Shown here piece after piece: positions 36,162-47,035 of a stretch of DNA of 64,000 bases. The stretch comes from an uncultured Christensenellaceae bacterium. Lineage in GTDB: Bacteria; Bacillota; Clostridia; Christensenellales; Aristaeellaceae. Positions within the stretch are counted from its first letter, which is position 1. The number at the start of each line of letters is the position of its first letter. The DNA lies in contig CAJOJQ010000012.1 in NCBI GenBank assembly GCA_905234985.1, positions 16,795 through 80,794 on the forward strand, in the 5' to 3' direction. A program made the translations under genes and the position numbers. The notes under the pieces were generated by a model. That model had not been told where the DNA came from. It ran no database searches and saw only the letters and a program-made list of their open reading frames with translations.

Positions 36162-36166
36162 GTTCG
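36131..36166. repeat. Imperfect inverted repeat at the sortase break
   Basis: cgaacctgacaggg pairs with ccccgtcaagttcg with about 11 of 14 matches. It spans the point where sortase homology ends, so it may be a rearrangement scar. Confidence 0.5.
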
Positions 36167-36190
36167 ACGGTTATCCATCACGAATGTAAT

Positions 36191-36288
36191 ATGCAGTTTC
36201 AAGCGCCCCGCAGGACGCAAAAAGGGCGCAGTTAGCCTGTGCCGTGCCGTGCCGTGCCGTGCCGTGCGAGAGTACGCTTAAATTGCAT
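36191..36288. repeat. Inverted repeats enclosing a GTGCC pentanucleotide array
   Basis: Outer arms atgcagtttcaagcg (36191-36205) and cgcttaaattgcat (36275-36288) are imperfect inverted copies. Between them lie five full GTGCC units plus GTGC (36239-36267). No coding frame is convincing. It looks like a small mobile-element relic. The rest of the 36162-36373 gap shows nothing else. Confidence 0.6.
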
Positions 36289-36373
36289 AACTGTCAAGCC
36301 CTTTTCTGAAATGGTAACAGCGCTTCGGGGTTCCAAATCATGATCTCCCGAAAGGCCGCTTCCCCAATGGACG

Positions 36374-37684
36374 TTACACAAACTCCGCGCCGCGCTTTAT
36401 CATTTCGGCGCGGATCAGGCGGCCGTCGTTCAGGCCCAGGGCGGCGGCGATCCCGGCGGCCTCGCCCAGCGCCCGGCAGGTGGGAATGATCCGCAGGGAG
36501 GACTGGGCGATGAACTCTGCCCCGATGTTCCTCCCGGCGGCCAGCAGATTATCCACGCCCTTCACGATCAGGCTGCGGAAGGGGATTTCATAATACTTGC
36601 GCGGTTCGTCCTCCTTCCGGGCCAAATCCTGGTTCACCAGCTTCCTGCCGTGTACGTCCACGGGATAATTGGTCTGAGCGATAGCGTCGTCGAACTTGCG
36701 CCAGAAAAAAGCGTCTTCCGTCGTCAGCACGTATTCTGTCACGGCGCGGCGGCCCTCCCGAATGCCCACCATGGGGGAGATTTGCGCGATATAAGCGTTT
36801 TCAAATCCCGGCAGGTGCTTTCGGTAGAAACGAAGATGCCGCAGGATGCGCAGCTTGCCTTGCACCTGAACGGCGCTCTGGTTCTCCGCGCTGGTAATAT
36901 CGTCGATGTCAAAGAATTCGGGACAGTTGAACGCGATCACGTCCCCGCGGCCCGGCACGGTGAAAAACTGCCAGTATAGGGCGTCTTCCCGCGACAGCTC
37001 CCCGTCCTCCGCCGCTTTCTGGAAAAGGGGGTTCAGCTTCCAGCTTCCCTGGCCGAAGGTGGCCGCGCCGTCGTAATTTTCGGGGCGCGGCGCGTTTGGC
37101 GTGCCGCGAATTTCCGCAAGGAAGCGCCAGAACCGATCCGTGTCGATGCCGCCGATCATGTAGCGGAGGGAACAGGGCTGGTTCCGGTGATTTTCTTCGT
37201 CGCCGTGCATGGTGGCAAGGCCCGCGAAATGGCAAACCAGGGCGTCGCCCGTGGCGTCGATATACCGGCGGCTCGCCCGCACGGTGCTGCTGCCGCTGGC
37301 GTTGCTCACGTTCACGCCGGTGATATGGCCGTTTTCCTTTTCCACCCCCGTTATCATGGTGTGGTAGAGCATTTTCACGCCCCGCTCATAGAGCATTTCC
37401 TCCAGCACCACCGACAGCATGACGGGATCGAAAAAGCACCTTTTGTCCCCGTCGCTTGCGTTCTCCCGGCGCAGGCGGTCGATGATCTCCAGTCCGATAT
37501 AGGAGCATTGGGGCCTGCCGGGAATGCCGGGGGACATGAGGGGCGTGACCAGCCCCAGGGCGCTGCTGCCGCCCGCGCCGCCAAACTGTTCCACCGCCAA
37601 CACCTTCGCGCCGCTGTCCGCCGCGGCGATGGCCGCCGCCGCTCCCGCTGTTCCCGCGCCCAGCACCACCACGTCATATTCCAC
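36374..37684 (-). CDS. FAD-dependent oxidoreductase (FAD_oxidored family)
   Basis: A 436-residue flavoprotein. The dinucleotide-binding motif VVVLGAGTAGAAAAIAAADSGAKVLAVEQ is at the N-terminus, then GGAGGSSALGLVTP and a C-terminal NLLAAGRNIGAEFIAQSSLRIIPTCRALGEAAGIAAAL, which is the second FAD-contact region typical of the PF12831 group. There is no signal peptide. The substrate cannot be told from the sequence; related proteins are often found with sugar or secondary metabolite degradation genes, and no such neighbour is present. It sits just upstream of the sortase remnant. Confidence 0.85.
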   Translation of the reverse strand: MEYDVVVLGAGTAGAAAAIAAADSGAKVLAVEQFGGAGGSSALGLVTPLMSPGIPGRPQCSYIGLEIIDRLRRENASDGDKRCFFDPVMLSVVLEEMLYERGVKMLYHTMITGVEKENGHITGVNVSNASGSSTVRASRRYIDATGDALVCHFAGLATMHGDEENHRNQPCSLRYMIGGIDTDRFWRFLAEIRGTPNAPRPENYDGAATFGQGSWKLNPLFQKAAEDGELSREDALYWQFFTVPGRGDVIAFNCPEFFDIDDITSAENQSAVQVQGKLRILRHLRFYRKHLPGFENAYIAQISPMVGIREGRRAVTEYVLTTEDAFFWRKFDDAIAQTNYPVDVHGRKLVNQDLARKEDEPRKYYEIPFRSLIVKGVDNLLAAGRNIGAEFIAQSSLRIIPTCRALGEAAGIAAALGLNDGRLIRAEMIKRGAEFV

Positions 37685-37738
37685 CGTTCAGCCCTTCTTT
37701 CTTTTCTGTCTTTTCGGTTTTATTCGTCAAGCCGCAAG

Positions 37739-37776
37739 AAAAACCCTGCATGGCACGAATCCATGCAGGGCTTTTT
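37739..37776. terminator. Bidirectional terminator after gdhA
   Basis: A 10-bp stem (ccctgcatgg and complement, loop cacgaat) is flanked by aaaaa on the left and ctttttc on the right. It ends gdhA transcription on the minus strand. Confidence 0.8.
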
Positions 37777-37808
37777 CAGTGATAATGTACAAACGGGAAT
37801 ATTTCCGA

Positions 37809-40716
<2,908 letters not shown>

Positions 40717-40719
40717 GGT

Positions 40720-41403
40720 TTACGCCTCCTTCGCGGCCCGGCGGTACTTGATATAAGCCAAAGCAATCGCCAGTGCGCCGCTGGGGATAATCATGAAGCT
40801 GGTGGAGGAGGTGAGGGAGGGAACCAGGGTGAACAGCACCGTCATCACCGTCAGGGGAACCAGCGCCAACAGGGGGCTTTTGCGGAAATACTTATACGCC
40901 ATGGCCCCGAACAGGGCGGGCACCACGTTGGCGAAGGCGGGCTGGAGGGCGGGGCTTTGCAGCACGGGCTGGAGGGGGATCATGAGCAGCACGCCCAGCG
41001 CCAATACTAAGATGGTGACAAGCGAGGACGCGGCGATGGACAGGGTGGAAATCACCTCGTTTTCCGCCGTGCCCGTTTTGGCGTCCACCAGCTCCTTGGC
41101 GTTGACGGCGCAGGGAATTTTCATGTTGATGAGGTTGCCGGTGATAAAGGCTAAATAACTGCCGCCCGCGCCTAACATGGGAGTGTACACCAGGAATTCC
41201 ACCACGCTGCTCACCGTCCATACCAGGCCCACGGAAAGGAAGCCCTTGGCGGCGGCCTGCATATCCGGCATGGCCCCTAACACCGCGCCGATCACAAAGG
41301 GCGCGCCCAAAAGGAGAATCAGCGTCAGCACCGAAACCACACGGCCCAGCCGGTGGGTGGATTTGAGGTATTTTTCATAATACGCTTCATGATTGTTCGT
41401 CAT
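40720..41403 (-). CDS. Uncharacterised membrane protein, partner of DUF5058 protein
   Basis: A 227-residue protein with about six membrane helices (for example VSVLTLILLLGAPFVIGAVLG and SLVTILVLALGVLLMI), short polar ends and no signal peptide. It contains the polar segment NLINMKIPCAVNAKELVDAKTGTAENEVISTLS between two helices, suggesting a functional loop. It lies 3 nt ahead of the M20 gene and 13 nt after the DUF5058 gene, so the three are transcribed together. The family name was not recognised with certainty. A two-subunit transporter with DUF5058 is a hypothesis. Confidence 0.75.
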   Translation of the reverse strand: MTNNHEAYYEKYLKSTHRLGRVVSVLTLILLLGAPFVIGAVLGAMPDMQAAAKGFLSVGLVWTVSSVVEFLVYTPMLGAGGSYLAFITGNLINMKIPCAVNAKELVDAKTGTAENEVISTLSIAASSLVTILVLALGVLLMIPLQPVLQSPALQPAFANVVPALFGAMAYKYFRKSPLLALVPLTVMTVLFTLVPSLTSSTSFMIIPSGALAIALAYIKYRRAAKEA

Positions 41404-41416
41404 TGCTTTTTCCCCC

Positions 41417-42166
41417 TTATCCCACGATGACCGCCGCCAGCATGCCGCACAGCATGCTGCCCGCGATGGAGAAGTTATCCAGCCACGCCATGTTCTTCTT
41501 TTCGGCCAGATAAGTAAACAGAGCCATCACCAGGGCCGATACGCCCGCCGTCAGCAGGGGCGACCAGTCACCGGCGAAGGAAAAGGCCCCTTTGCCGGAA
41601 ATGAACGCGCCCAAATAGCTGCCGATGTAGGCGCTGACCATGCCGATGAACATGGCCGCCATGGCGTGGTCGCCAAAGCCGCCCTTTTTCTTCTCTCCGG
41701 CGTCCTTGCCGCTGCTTTGCAGGCGGTTCAGATAACGCCGGTTGAACAGGGCGGACAGCACCATGCCCCACATGATGCACACGCTCATGAGCAGGGCGAT
41801 GGTGGAAAAGGCCTGGGCCGTCATGGGATCGCTGCCCAAACGGACGCCCAACTGCTCCGCCGCCGCGCTTGCCACCTGGGTTTCATAGTGCAGCGCGCCG
41901 ATCACCGACAGGCGCAGCCAGGGCCAGGGCGTGCCGAGGCTGCCGCTTAAGGCCAGCACCCCAAGCAAGATGCCCACGCTGGGCAGCAGGGAAAAGGTGA
42001 CGCTGGAAAAAAGGGCGCGCTTCATGCGCACCGTGTCCATGCCCAGCGCCTTGCCCGCCCGCCAGGCGCGCACCAGAAAAATGACGCATACCACGGCGAT
42101 AAAAGCGACGATGGCGCCGCAGATCAAATACAGCGCCCCACCGTTCAATTGTTCCAAAATCGACAA
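41417..42166 (-). CDS. DUF5058-like membrane protein
   Basis: A 249-residue protein with about seven membrane helices. It has ALFSSVTFSLLPSVGILLGVLALSGSLGTPWPWLRLSVIGALHYET near residue 60-105 and a C-terminal NFSIAGSMLCGMLAAVIVG, as in DUF5058 proteins. The frame opens at an ATG at 42202, and another ATG lies in the SD itself (ATGAGGAGG). The TTG at 42166 has gaggagg nine nt upstream and is the better start. It is the first gene of the DUF5058-partner-M20 operon and is divergent from the FUSC gene. Function unknown; transport is inferred. Confidence 0.75.
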   Translation of the reverse strand: MSILEQLNGGALYLICGAIVAFIAVVCVIFLVRAWRAGKALGMDTVRMKRALFSSVTFSLLPSVGILLGVLALSGSLGTPWPWLRLSVIGALHYETQVASAAAEQLGVRLGSDPMTAQAFSTIALLMSVCIMWGMVLSALFNRRYLNRLQSSGKDAGEKKKGGFGDHAMAAMFIGMVSAYIGSYLGAFISGKGAFSFAGDWSPLLTAGVSALVMALFTYLAEKKNMAWLDNFSIAGSMLCGMLAAVIVG

Positions 42167-42282
42167 TGCCTTGAACCTCCTCATTACAGAAATCCGGAAC
42201 ATTATACCATCGACGCATCAAAAAAACAACAAGGTGCAAAAATCGCTTTTTTGTGCTACAATAAGGCTGGAGGGGGAACAGC

Positions 42283-43629
42283 ATGAAGGAACAAAAGCGC
42301 GAAGGGTACATATTCAATTGGTATTTTCCGCCGCTGGGCCAGCGCATCATGAAAACCAGCCTTGCGGTGTTCATTTGCCTCATGTTTTATTGGCTGCGGG
42401 GCTACCGGGGCGGGGAAATGCCCGCCGAGGCGTGCATCACCGCCATCATCTGCATGCAGCCCTATGTGCATGACACTGCCGCTTACGCCCGGGACCGATT
42501 CATCGGCAGCTTCATCGGGGCGTTCTGGGGGCTGATGTTTCTGCTGGTGCTGCTGGTTTTCCCTAACTTGGGGAAAACGCCGCTGCTGCTGTATCCCATG
42601 ATGGGCGTGGGCGTGCTGATTTCCCTGTACAGCGCGGTGGTCATGCGCCGCCCGGACACGTCGGGCCAGGCCGCCATCGTGTTCATCTGCGTGGTGATCG
42701 CCTATCCGGAGATCGAAGCGCCCTTGCAGCAGGCTTTTCACCGGATGCTGGACGTGCTGGTGGGCACGGCGGCGGCCATCGGGGTGAACGTGCTGCGCTG
42801 GCCCAGGGAAAAGCGGCGGGATCGGCTGTTTTTCGTGCGCACCCGGGATATCGTGCCCGATCAATTGGCCCAAATGCATTCCGCCGTGCTGTTTCGGCTC
42901 AATTACCTGTTCAACGACGGGGCGAAGATCTGCCTCATGTCCGAACACGCCCCGGCGTTCCTGCTGTCTCAGCTGGGGAACGCCAGGGTGAACGTGCCGC
43001 TGATCGTCATGGACGGGGCGGGCATTTACGACGCGCAGGAAAACGAATACTTAGCCGTGGAAACGCTGCCGTCCGCATCCTCCGCCTGGCTCATGGAAAG
43101 GCTGAACGAGCTGAACGCAAGCTATTTTGTATACACCGTACACAATCACCGCACCTGCATTTTCCACCAGGGCAGGCTGAGCAAGGGGGAAAAGCTTGTA
43201 TATGACCGCATGAAGCGCTCCCCCTACCGCCATTATCTGGAGGGCGACAGCTTTAACCCGGAGGAAATCGTATGCATCAAGGTGATCGCCGCCACTGTGG
43301 AAACGGACGGCATCCTGGTTTCCCTCCATGACGCCCTGCCCCATTGGGGCCTGCGGGCCGCCATGCGCGCCCAGGCGGGCTTGCCCGGCAGCGGAAGCCT
43401 GTATTTCTATTCCGCCGACGCCACCATGGAGCGGGCGGAAGAAAGGCTGCTGTGCATGCTGCGGGAAAAGGAAGCCGATTTGCAGCCCGTGGAGATGTTT
43501 TCCGCCACAGGCTACGCTACGGAACACGACGCGGTACACTTGGTGCAGGAACTGGGCAAGAGCTACGAACCGGTGGCGCTTTTCGCCCTGCTGGAGGGAT
43601 GGAAAAAGCGGCGCAACGGCTTGAAATAA
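42283..43629 (+). CDS. FUSC-type membrane protein fused to a degenerate HAD-like domain
   Basis: A 448-residue protein. The first 175 residues carry a FUSC/aromatic-acid-exporter-like membrane region with about six helices and the motif ACITAIICMQPYVHDTAAYARDRFIGSFIGAFWGL. The C-terminal 230 residues read like a Cof-type HAD: GAKICLMSEHAPAFLLSQL, then PLIVMDGAGIYDAQENEYL, where Cof enzymes have the ITxNGAxIYD block. The catalytic DxDGT that should begin the HAD is missing, so hydrolase activity is unlikely. It may be an exporter with a regulatory domain. A weak promoter (TACAAT at 42257) is upstream. Confidence 0.75.
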   Translation: MKEQKREGYIFNWYFPPLGQRIMKTSLAVFICLMFYWLRGYRGGEMPAEACITAIICMQPYVHDTAAYARDRFIGSFIGAFWGLMFLLVLLVFPNLGKTPLLLYPMMGVGVLISLYSAVVMRRPDTSGQAAIVFICVVIAYPEIEAPLQQAFHRMLDVLVGTAAAIGVNVLRWPREKRRDRLFFVRTRDIVPDQLAQMHSAVLFRLNYLFNDGAKICLMSEHAPAFLLSQLGNARVNVPLIVMDGAGIYDAQENEYLAVETLPSASSAWLMERLNELNASYFVYTVHNHRTCIFHQGRLSKGEKLVYDRMKRSPYRHYLEGDSFNPEEIVCIKVIAATVETDGILVSLHDALPHWGLRAAMRAQAGLPGSGSLYFYSADATMERAEERLLCMLREKEADLQPVEMFSATGYATEHDAVHLVQELGKSYEPVALFALLEGWKKRRNGLK

Positions 43630-43638
43630 TGATAAGAA

Positions 43639-43668
43639 CAGGCCCCGGAGCGTCGGCTTCGGGGCCTG
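43639..43668. terminator. Hairpin between FUSC and GH53 genes
   Basis: caggccccg pairs with cggggcctg around an approximately 12-nt loop. On the minus strand the stem is followed by ttcttat. It serves convergent genes. Confidence 0.55.
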
Positions 43669-43682
43669 CGTCAAAAGGATAT

Positions 43683-45611
43683 TCAATTGCCCATGCTGTG
43701 CAGCTCCGCGTCGTCGAGCTTGCCCCAGGCCCCCGCGCCGTCGCATTGGACGTGGATGCCCACGGTCAAAAGATCCCCTTCCCGCACGCGAATGCCCTCG
43801 ATGATCGGCGTATTCCATACGTTCCATTGGGTGACGGTGGCGGGCACGGCGGACACAGTTTCCCCGTTGATTTTCACATAGCTGTAAATAGTTGTGTTGC
43901 CCGCGTCGCCGCCCTGGATGGAAATGGTATAGGCGTATTTTCCCGCCGGCAGATCAGAAACATCCTGTTCTAAATCGAAGCTGACGGAATTGGCCCTGGC
44001 GGAATAGAAATGCCAGTGCCGGGAGCCGGTCATGGAGTCGATGGGCTTATCCTCGGCGTACAACTCATCCGCCCCGGCGTAGTCGACGGCCCTCCACATG
44101 CTCAGGTCGTCTTCCTCAAAGCTGCCGTTGGCGAGATAATTGAACTGAACCAAATGCAGGTTCAGCACGGCTTCCATGCCGTCCGCCTTGCCGTGGAGCA
44201 CATGGACGCCGGGGCCTTCCGCTTTTAGCAGGGACGCGGGAAGGATCTTCCAGGAAACCGGGATCTCCTTCCGGGAATTATCGTTCATCACGGCGGTCAC
44301 GGTATCGGGCAGAACGACGTCCCCGTTAATGTCGCAGTACAGCTCCGCTTCCTCCAGGGCAGCCACCCGCAGGGCGGTTTCCCGACCGGTTTTCACCAAG
44401 TTGAACATGGCGAGAGAGGGGAGAGCATGGCCTGAAAAATCGAACAGGGCCTGATTGTCGCAGGCGCTGCCGCCGTAATATTTTCCCGCGTCGTTGGGGT
44501 CGTATTCCCCGGCGTAGCTGGTGGCCCAGCCGGAGCCGTATTGCTCCCATTTGGCGGAATTTTCTTCCCAGGAGGCGGTGCCCACCGGCGCCCAGGCCCC
44601 TTCCCAGTAGCACACGCCGACGCCGCCCACGTCCGCCATGGCCTGCACCACGTCGGTAAACGCGTTCACCTGGCCCTGTACGGTCAGGGGATAGGGCGGG
44701 TATTGCATGCTGCCCTCGCCGAAGCTGTTGCCGCTGAAATCCCCGTCCGCCCCCGTCCAGGCATAGCTGGTTTCCATCACCATCACCTTTTTGCCGTAGG
44801 TTTCCGCGATTTCGGAAAGCACGGCCTTCAGGTTCTCCATGGAACCGTGCCAGAAGGGGTAATAGCTGGAGCCGAACACGTCGTAGTCCAGGCCCTGACG
44901 CGCTAAATTCGCGGCCCAGGAACGGTAGGCGTCCCCGTTTTCCGGATTGGAGAAGTGGACGGCGACCAGCGCGCCGGGGTACGCCTCCCGCACCGCCCGG
45001 CTGCCCGCGCTCATGAGCGCGCAAATGTTGGGCCACCGTTTTTCGCCGCACAGCTGGCCGTTGGTTTCGTTGCCCAGCTGCACCATGGCGACGGAAACGC
45101 CCGCGTCCCGCAGCTTTACAAGGCAGTCCTGGGTATATGCCTCAACGGCAGCCGCCTTTTCGCCGATCTTCATGCCCTTCCAGGCTTTGGGCGCCATCTG
45201 CTTGCCGGGGTCGGCCCAGAAATCGGAATAATGGAAATCCACCAGCAGGGGCAGGCCCGCCGCCGCGGCCCGTCTGCCGATTTCCACCGCCGCGTTGATA
45301 TCGCAGTTGCCGCCGCCGTAGCCCCGGCCCTGGCTGTCAAAGGGATCGTTCCATACCCGCACGCGAATCAGGTTCACCCCGTTTTCCGCCAGCAGTTCAA
45401 ATAAATCCCGTTCATCGCCCGCCGCGTCATAGTATTTGACGCCGGACGCTTCCTCCGCCAGCACCGAGGACACGTCCATGCCAAGGAAAAAGCTCTCCGG
45501 CAGGTTTTCCACTCTGCGCACGAACAGGGCTTCTTCCTCCGCCATGCCGGGCAGCGCGCAAAGCAGCAGCGTCGCCGCCGTCAGAAAGGCTATACACTTT
45601 TTGAAACTCAT
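43683..45611 (-). CDS. Secreted GH53 arabinogalactan endo-beta-1,4-galactanase
   Basis: A 642-residue secreted enzyme. The signal peptide ends at GMAEEE. The GH53 domain starts LGMDVSSVLAEEASGVKYYD. The acid/base Glu is in MVQLGNETNGQL and the nucleophile in VMVMETSYAWTG; VNLIRVRVWNDPFDSQGRGYGGGNCD is diagnostic. From about residue 400 a Big_4-type Ig-like domain (INGDVVLPDTVTAVMNDNS) and a C-terminal beta-sandwich, carbohydrate-binding-like module (NGSFEEDDLSMW) follow. It degrades galactan side chains of pectin. The ATG at 45611 has aaggagg upstream; 45752 does not. Confidence 0.93.
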   Translation of the reverse strand: MSFKKCIAFLTAATLLLCALPGMAEEEALFVRRVENLPESFFLGMDVSSVLAEEASGVKYYDAAGDERDLFELLAENGVNLIRVRVWNDPFDSQGRGYGGGNCDINAAVEIGRRAAAAGLPLLVDFHYSDFWADPGKQMAPKAWKGMKIGEKAAAVEAYTQDCLVKLRDAGVSVAMVQLGNETNGQLCGEKRWPNICALMSAGSRAVREAYPGALVAVHFSNPENGDAYRSWAANLARQGLDYDVFGSSYYPFWHGSMENLKAVLSEIAETYGKKVMVMETSYAWTGADGDFSGNSFGEGSMQYPPYPLTVQGQVNAFTDVVQAMADVGGVGVCYWEGAWAPVGTASWEENSAKWEQYGSGWATSYAGEYDPNDAGKYYGGSACDNQALFDFSGHALPSLAMFNLVKTGRETALRVAALEEAELYCDINGDVVLPDTVTAVMNDNSRKEIPVSWKILPASLLKAEGPGVHVLHGKADGMEAVLNLHLVQFNYLANGSFEEDDLSMWRAVDYAGADELYAEDKPIDSMTGSRHWHFYSARANSVSFDLEQDVSDLPAGKYAYTISIQGGDAGNTTIYSYVKINGETVSAVPATVTQWNVWNTPIIEGIRVREGDLLTVGIHVQCDGAGAWGKLDDAELHSMGN

Positions 45612-45712
45612 GATGATTTCCCTCCTTGGTATATTTGCGTCTGCGTTCCCTCTTGCGGGAACGCGCGGCATTGGGTACAATAGAGAAAACAAAGGGGAAA
45701 GGGGAGAGGCGC

Positions 45713-46366
45713 ATGCTTTCGCCCAACGTACCGGAAAACCTGACGGATGCAATGTTAGAGGAAGCCGTCTCCCGCGCCGTGGAGGATGGGACGGACGTGG
45801 AAGCCTGCCGCTTTTACGGGGACAGCCTGCCGGAGATTCCGGGGGAGGTGCTGGAGTTTTCCGGCTGCTTCTTTGAAAAGTGTACGTTCCGGCCCTGCGG
45901 GGCGGAGCGGCTGGTGTTCGTGGACTGCGTGCTGGAAAAATGCGATTTAAGCGGAATGCGGTTTGAAAAGTGTACCTTCCAGCGGGTCGGCTTCCGGAAC
46001 TGCCGCATGACGGGGGCGCAGTTTACGGCTTCTCCCCTCATGAACGTGACGTTTGACGGGTGCCTAATGGATTACGCGGGCTTTGCTGAAATCAAGGCCC
46101 AGCACGTGCTGTTTTCGGCGTGTATCATGAAGGAATGCGGCGTTTACCGCTTTCGCTGGCAGGATTGGGCGCTTCGTGCCTGCAATCTGAACCGGGCGGA
46201 GATTCGGGAAACGGCCATGAAGGGCATGGACGTGACCTCCTGCGAAATCGAAGGGATCGCCGTGGATATCCCTTCCCTCCGGGGGATGAAGGTCAGCCGG
46301 GAACAGGCCCTGGGCCTTGCCGCCCTGCTGGGCCTGGTGATCGAGGATGCGTCACAGCCATTATAG
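45713..46366 (+). CDS. Pentapeptide-repeat protein
   Basis: A 217-residue protein with pentapeptide-like repeats between residues about 45 and 180 (FEKCTF, FVDCVLEKCDLSG, FEKCTFQRVGFRNCRMTGAQF), a beta-helix fold as in Qnr and similar proteins. There is no signal peptide. The ATG at 45713 has gggagagg upstream, and the longer frame overlaps the GH53 promoter region. It is divergent from the GH53 gene. The function is unknown; some family members bind topoisomerases. Confidence 0.8.
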   Translation: MLSPNVPENLTDAMLEEAVSRAVEDGTDVEACRFYGDSLPEIPGEVLEFSGCFFEKCTFRPCGAERLVFVDCVLEKCDLSGMRFEKCTFQRVGFRNCRMTGAQFTASPLMNVTFDGCLMDYAGFAEIKAQHVLFSACIMKECGVYRFRWQDWALRACNLNRAEIRETAMKGMDVTSCEIEGIAVDIPSLRGMKVSREQALGLAALLGLVIEDASQPL

Positions 46367-46449
46367 CAAAAAACCAGCGGCGGGAAAAGGGAATTTTTTC
46401 CGGGCTTCCGTGAATGCCGAAAAAACCCGCATTTTGGACAAATAGCGCA

Positions 46450-46478
46450 TTGACAAAGGCAGGAAAAAACATTATACT
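46450..46478 (+). promoter_or_regulatory. Strong promoter of the uracil permease unit
   Basis: TTGACA (46450-46455) and TATACT (46473-46478) are separated by 17 nt. The transcript would begin near 46485, just ahead of the PyrR-type leader. Confidence 0.8.
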
Positions 46479-46491
46479 TTCCACGGTTCAT

Positions 46492-46600
46492 ATCTTTAAG
46501 GCGGTACAGAGAGACCGGCAAGAGACGATGGAACGCTTTTGCAGTATGGGCGCGAAGCGCCGTGAAGGGTTCTGCTCTGTACGGGCAGGGCCATTTTTGT
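46492..46600 (+). promoter_or_regulatory. PyrR-type attenuator leader
   Basis: atctttaaggcgg tacagagagaccggcaag (46492-46526) resembles the PyrR RNA-binding loop with its AGAGAG core. A terminator follows: ggttctgc (46568-46575) pairs with gcagggcc (46585-46592) with two G-U pairs, then attttt. The segment ctctgtac near 46575 can also pair with gtacagag near 46504, giving an alternative fold. The expected effect is UMP-dependent termination upstream of a uracil transporter gene. Confidence 0.7.
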
Positions 46601-46601
46601 T

Positions 46602-46969
46602 ACTACTCAGCCTAACGGCTTCGTAGTAACGCGCGGGCGGGTATTGCATACCCCCCGCGAATCCGCAGCATCAAAGGTCGCAACTCCCCTTCATGGGGAG
46701 ATTGCTCCCTTTCGGCTGATCTCACCACGGGCGAAACTCCCGCCACAGGCGGTCGCCCGTGGTTCGTCCCCCTAAAATTCCTTCGGAATTTCCGGGCGGA
46801 AAAACCGCAAGGTAGGACAATTTCTTTCAGTCGTCTCCGCTCCTTACAGAAATTTTCCGTCCTCCCGGCGTACACGCCGCCGGTGCGGATTTCAGTCAAG
46901 GGGCGTGCCCCTTGACAATCCCCCGTTGACACCGTTTCTTCGGTGGTTCTCAAGGGGAGGCTAAGTAGT
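46602..46969. mobile_element. MITE-like element with 12-bp terminal inverted repeats
   Basis: actactcagcct (46602-46613) and aggctaagtagt (46958-46969) match in 11 of 12 positions as inverted repeats. The inside is non-coding, with many short hairpins (actccccttcatggggag, gggcgaaactcccgccacagg). The only frames in it look like chance. No transposase is present. It fills most of the gap between the attenuator and the permease. Confidence 0.65.
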
Positions 46970-47035
46970 GTCTTTTTTTCTGGGTATTGACGCTTCGGCG
47001 TTGATATAAAAATCATGGACAGGGGGAGAATACCA

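Noticed and set aside
36239..36267. CRISPR or coding repeat in the GTGCC array
   Set aside because: Perfect 5-nt tandem units without spacers; no frame of any length crosses it convincingly.
46612..47016. 134-codon minus-strand frame within the inverted-repeat element
   Set aside because: It follows the repeated hairpins of the element, lacks an SD and shows no domain; it looks like chance coding in a MITE.
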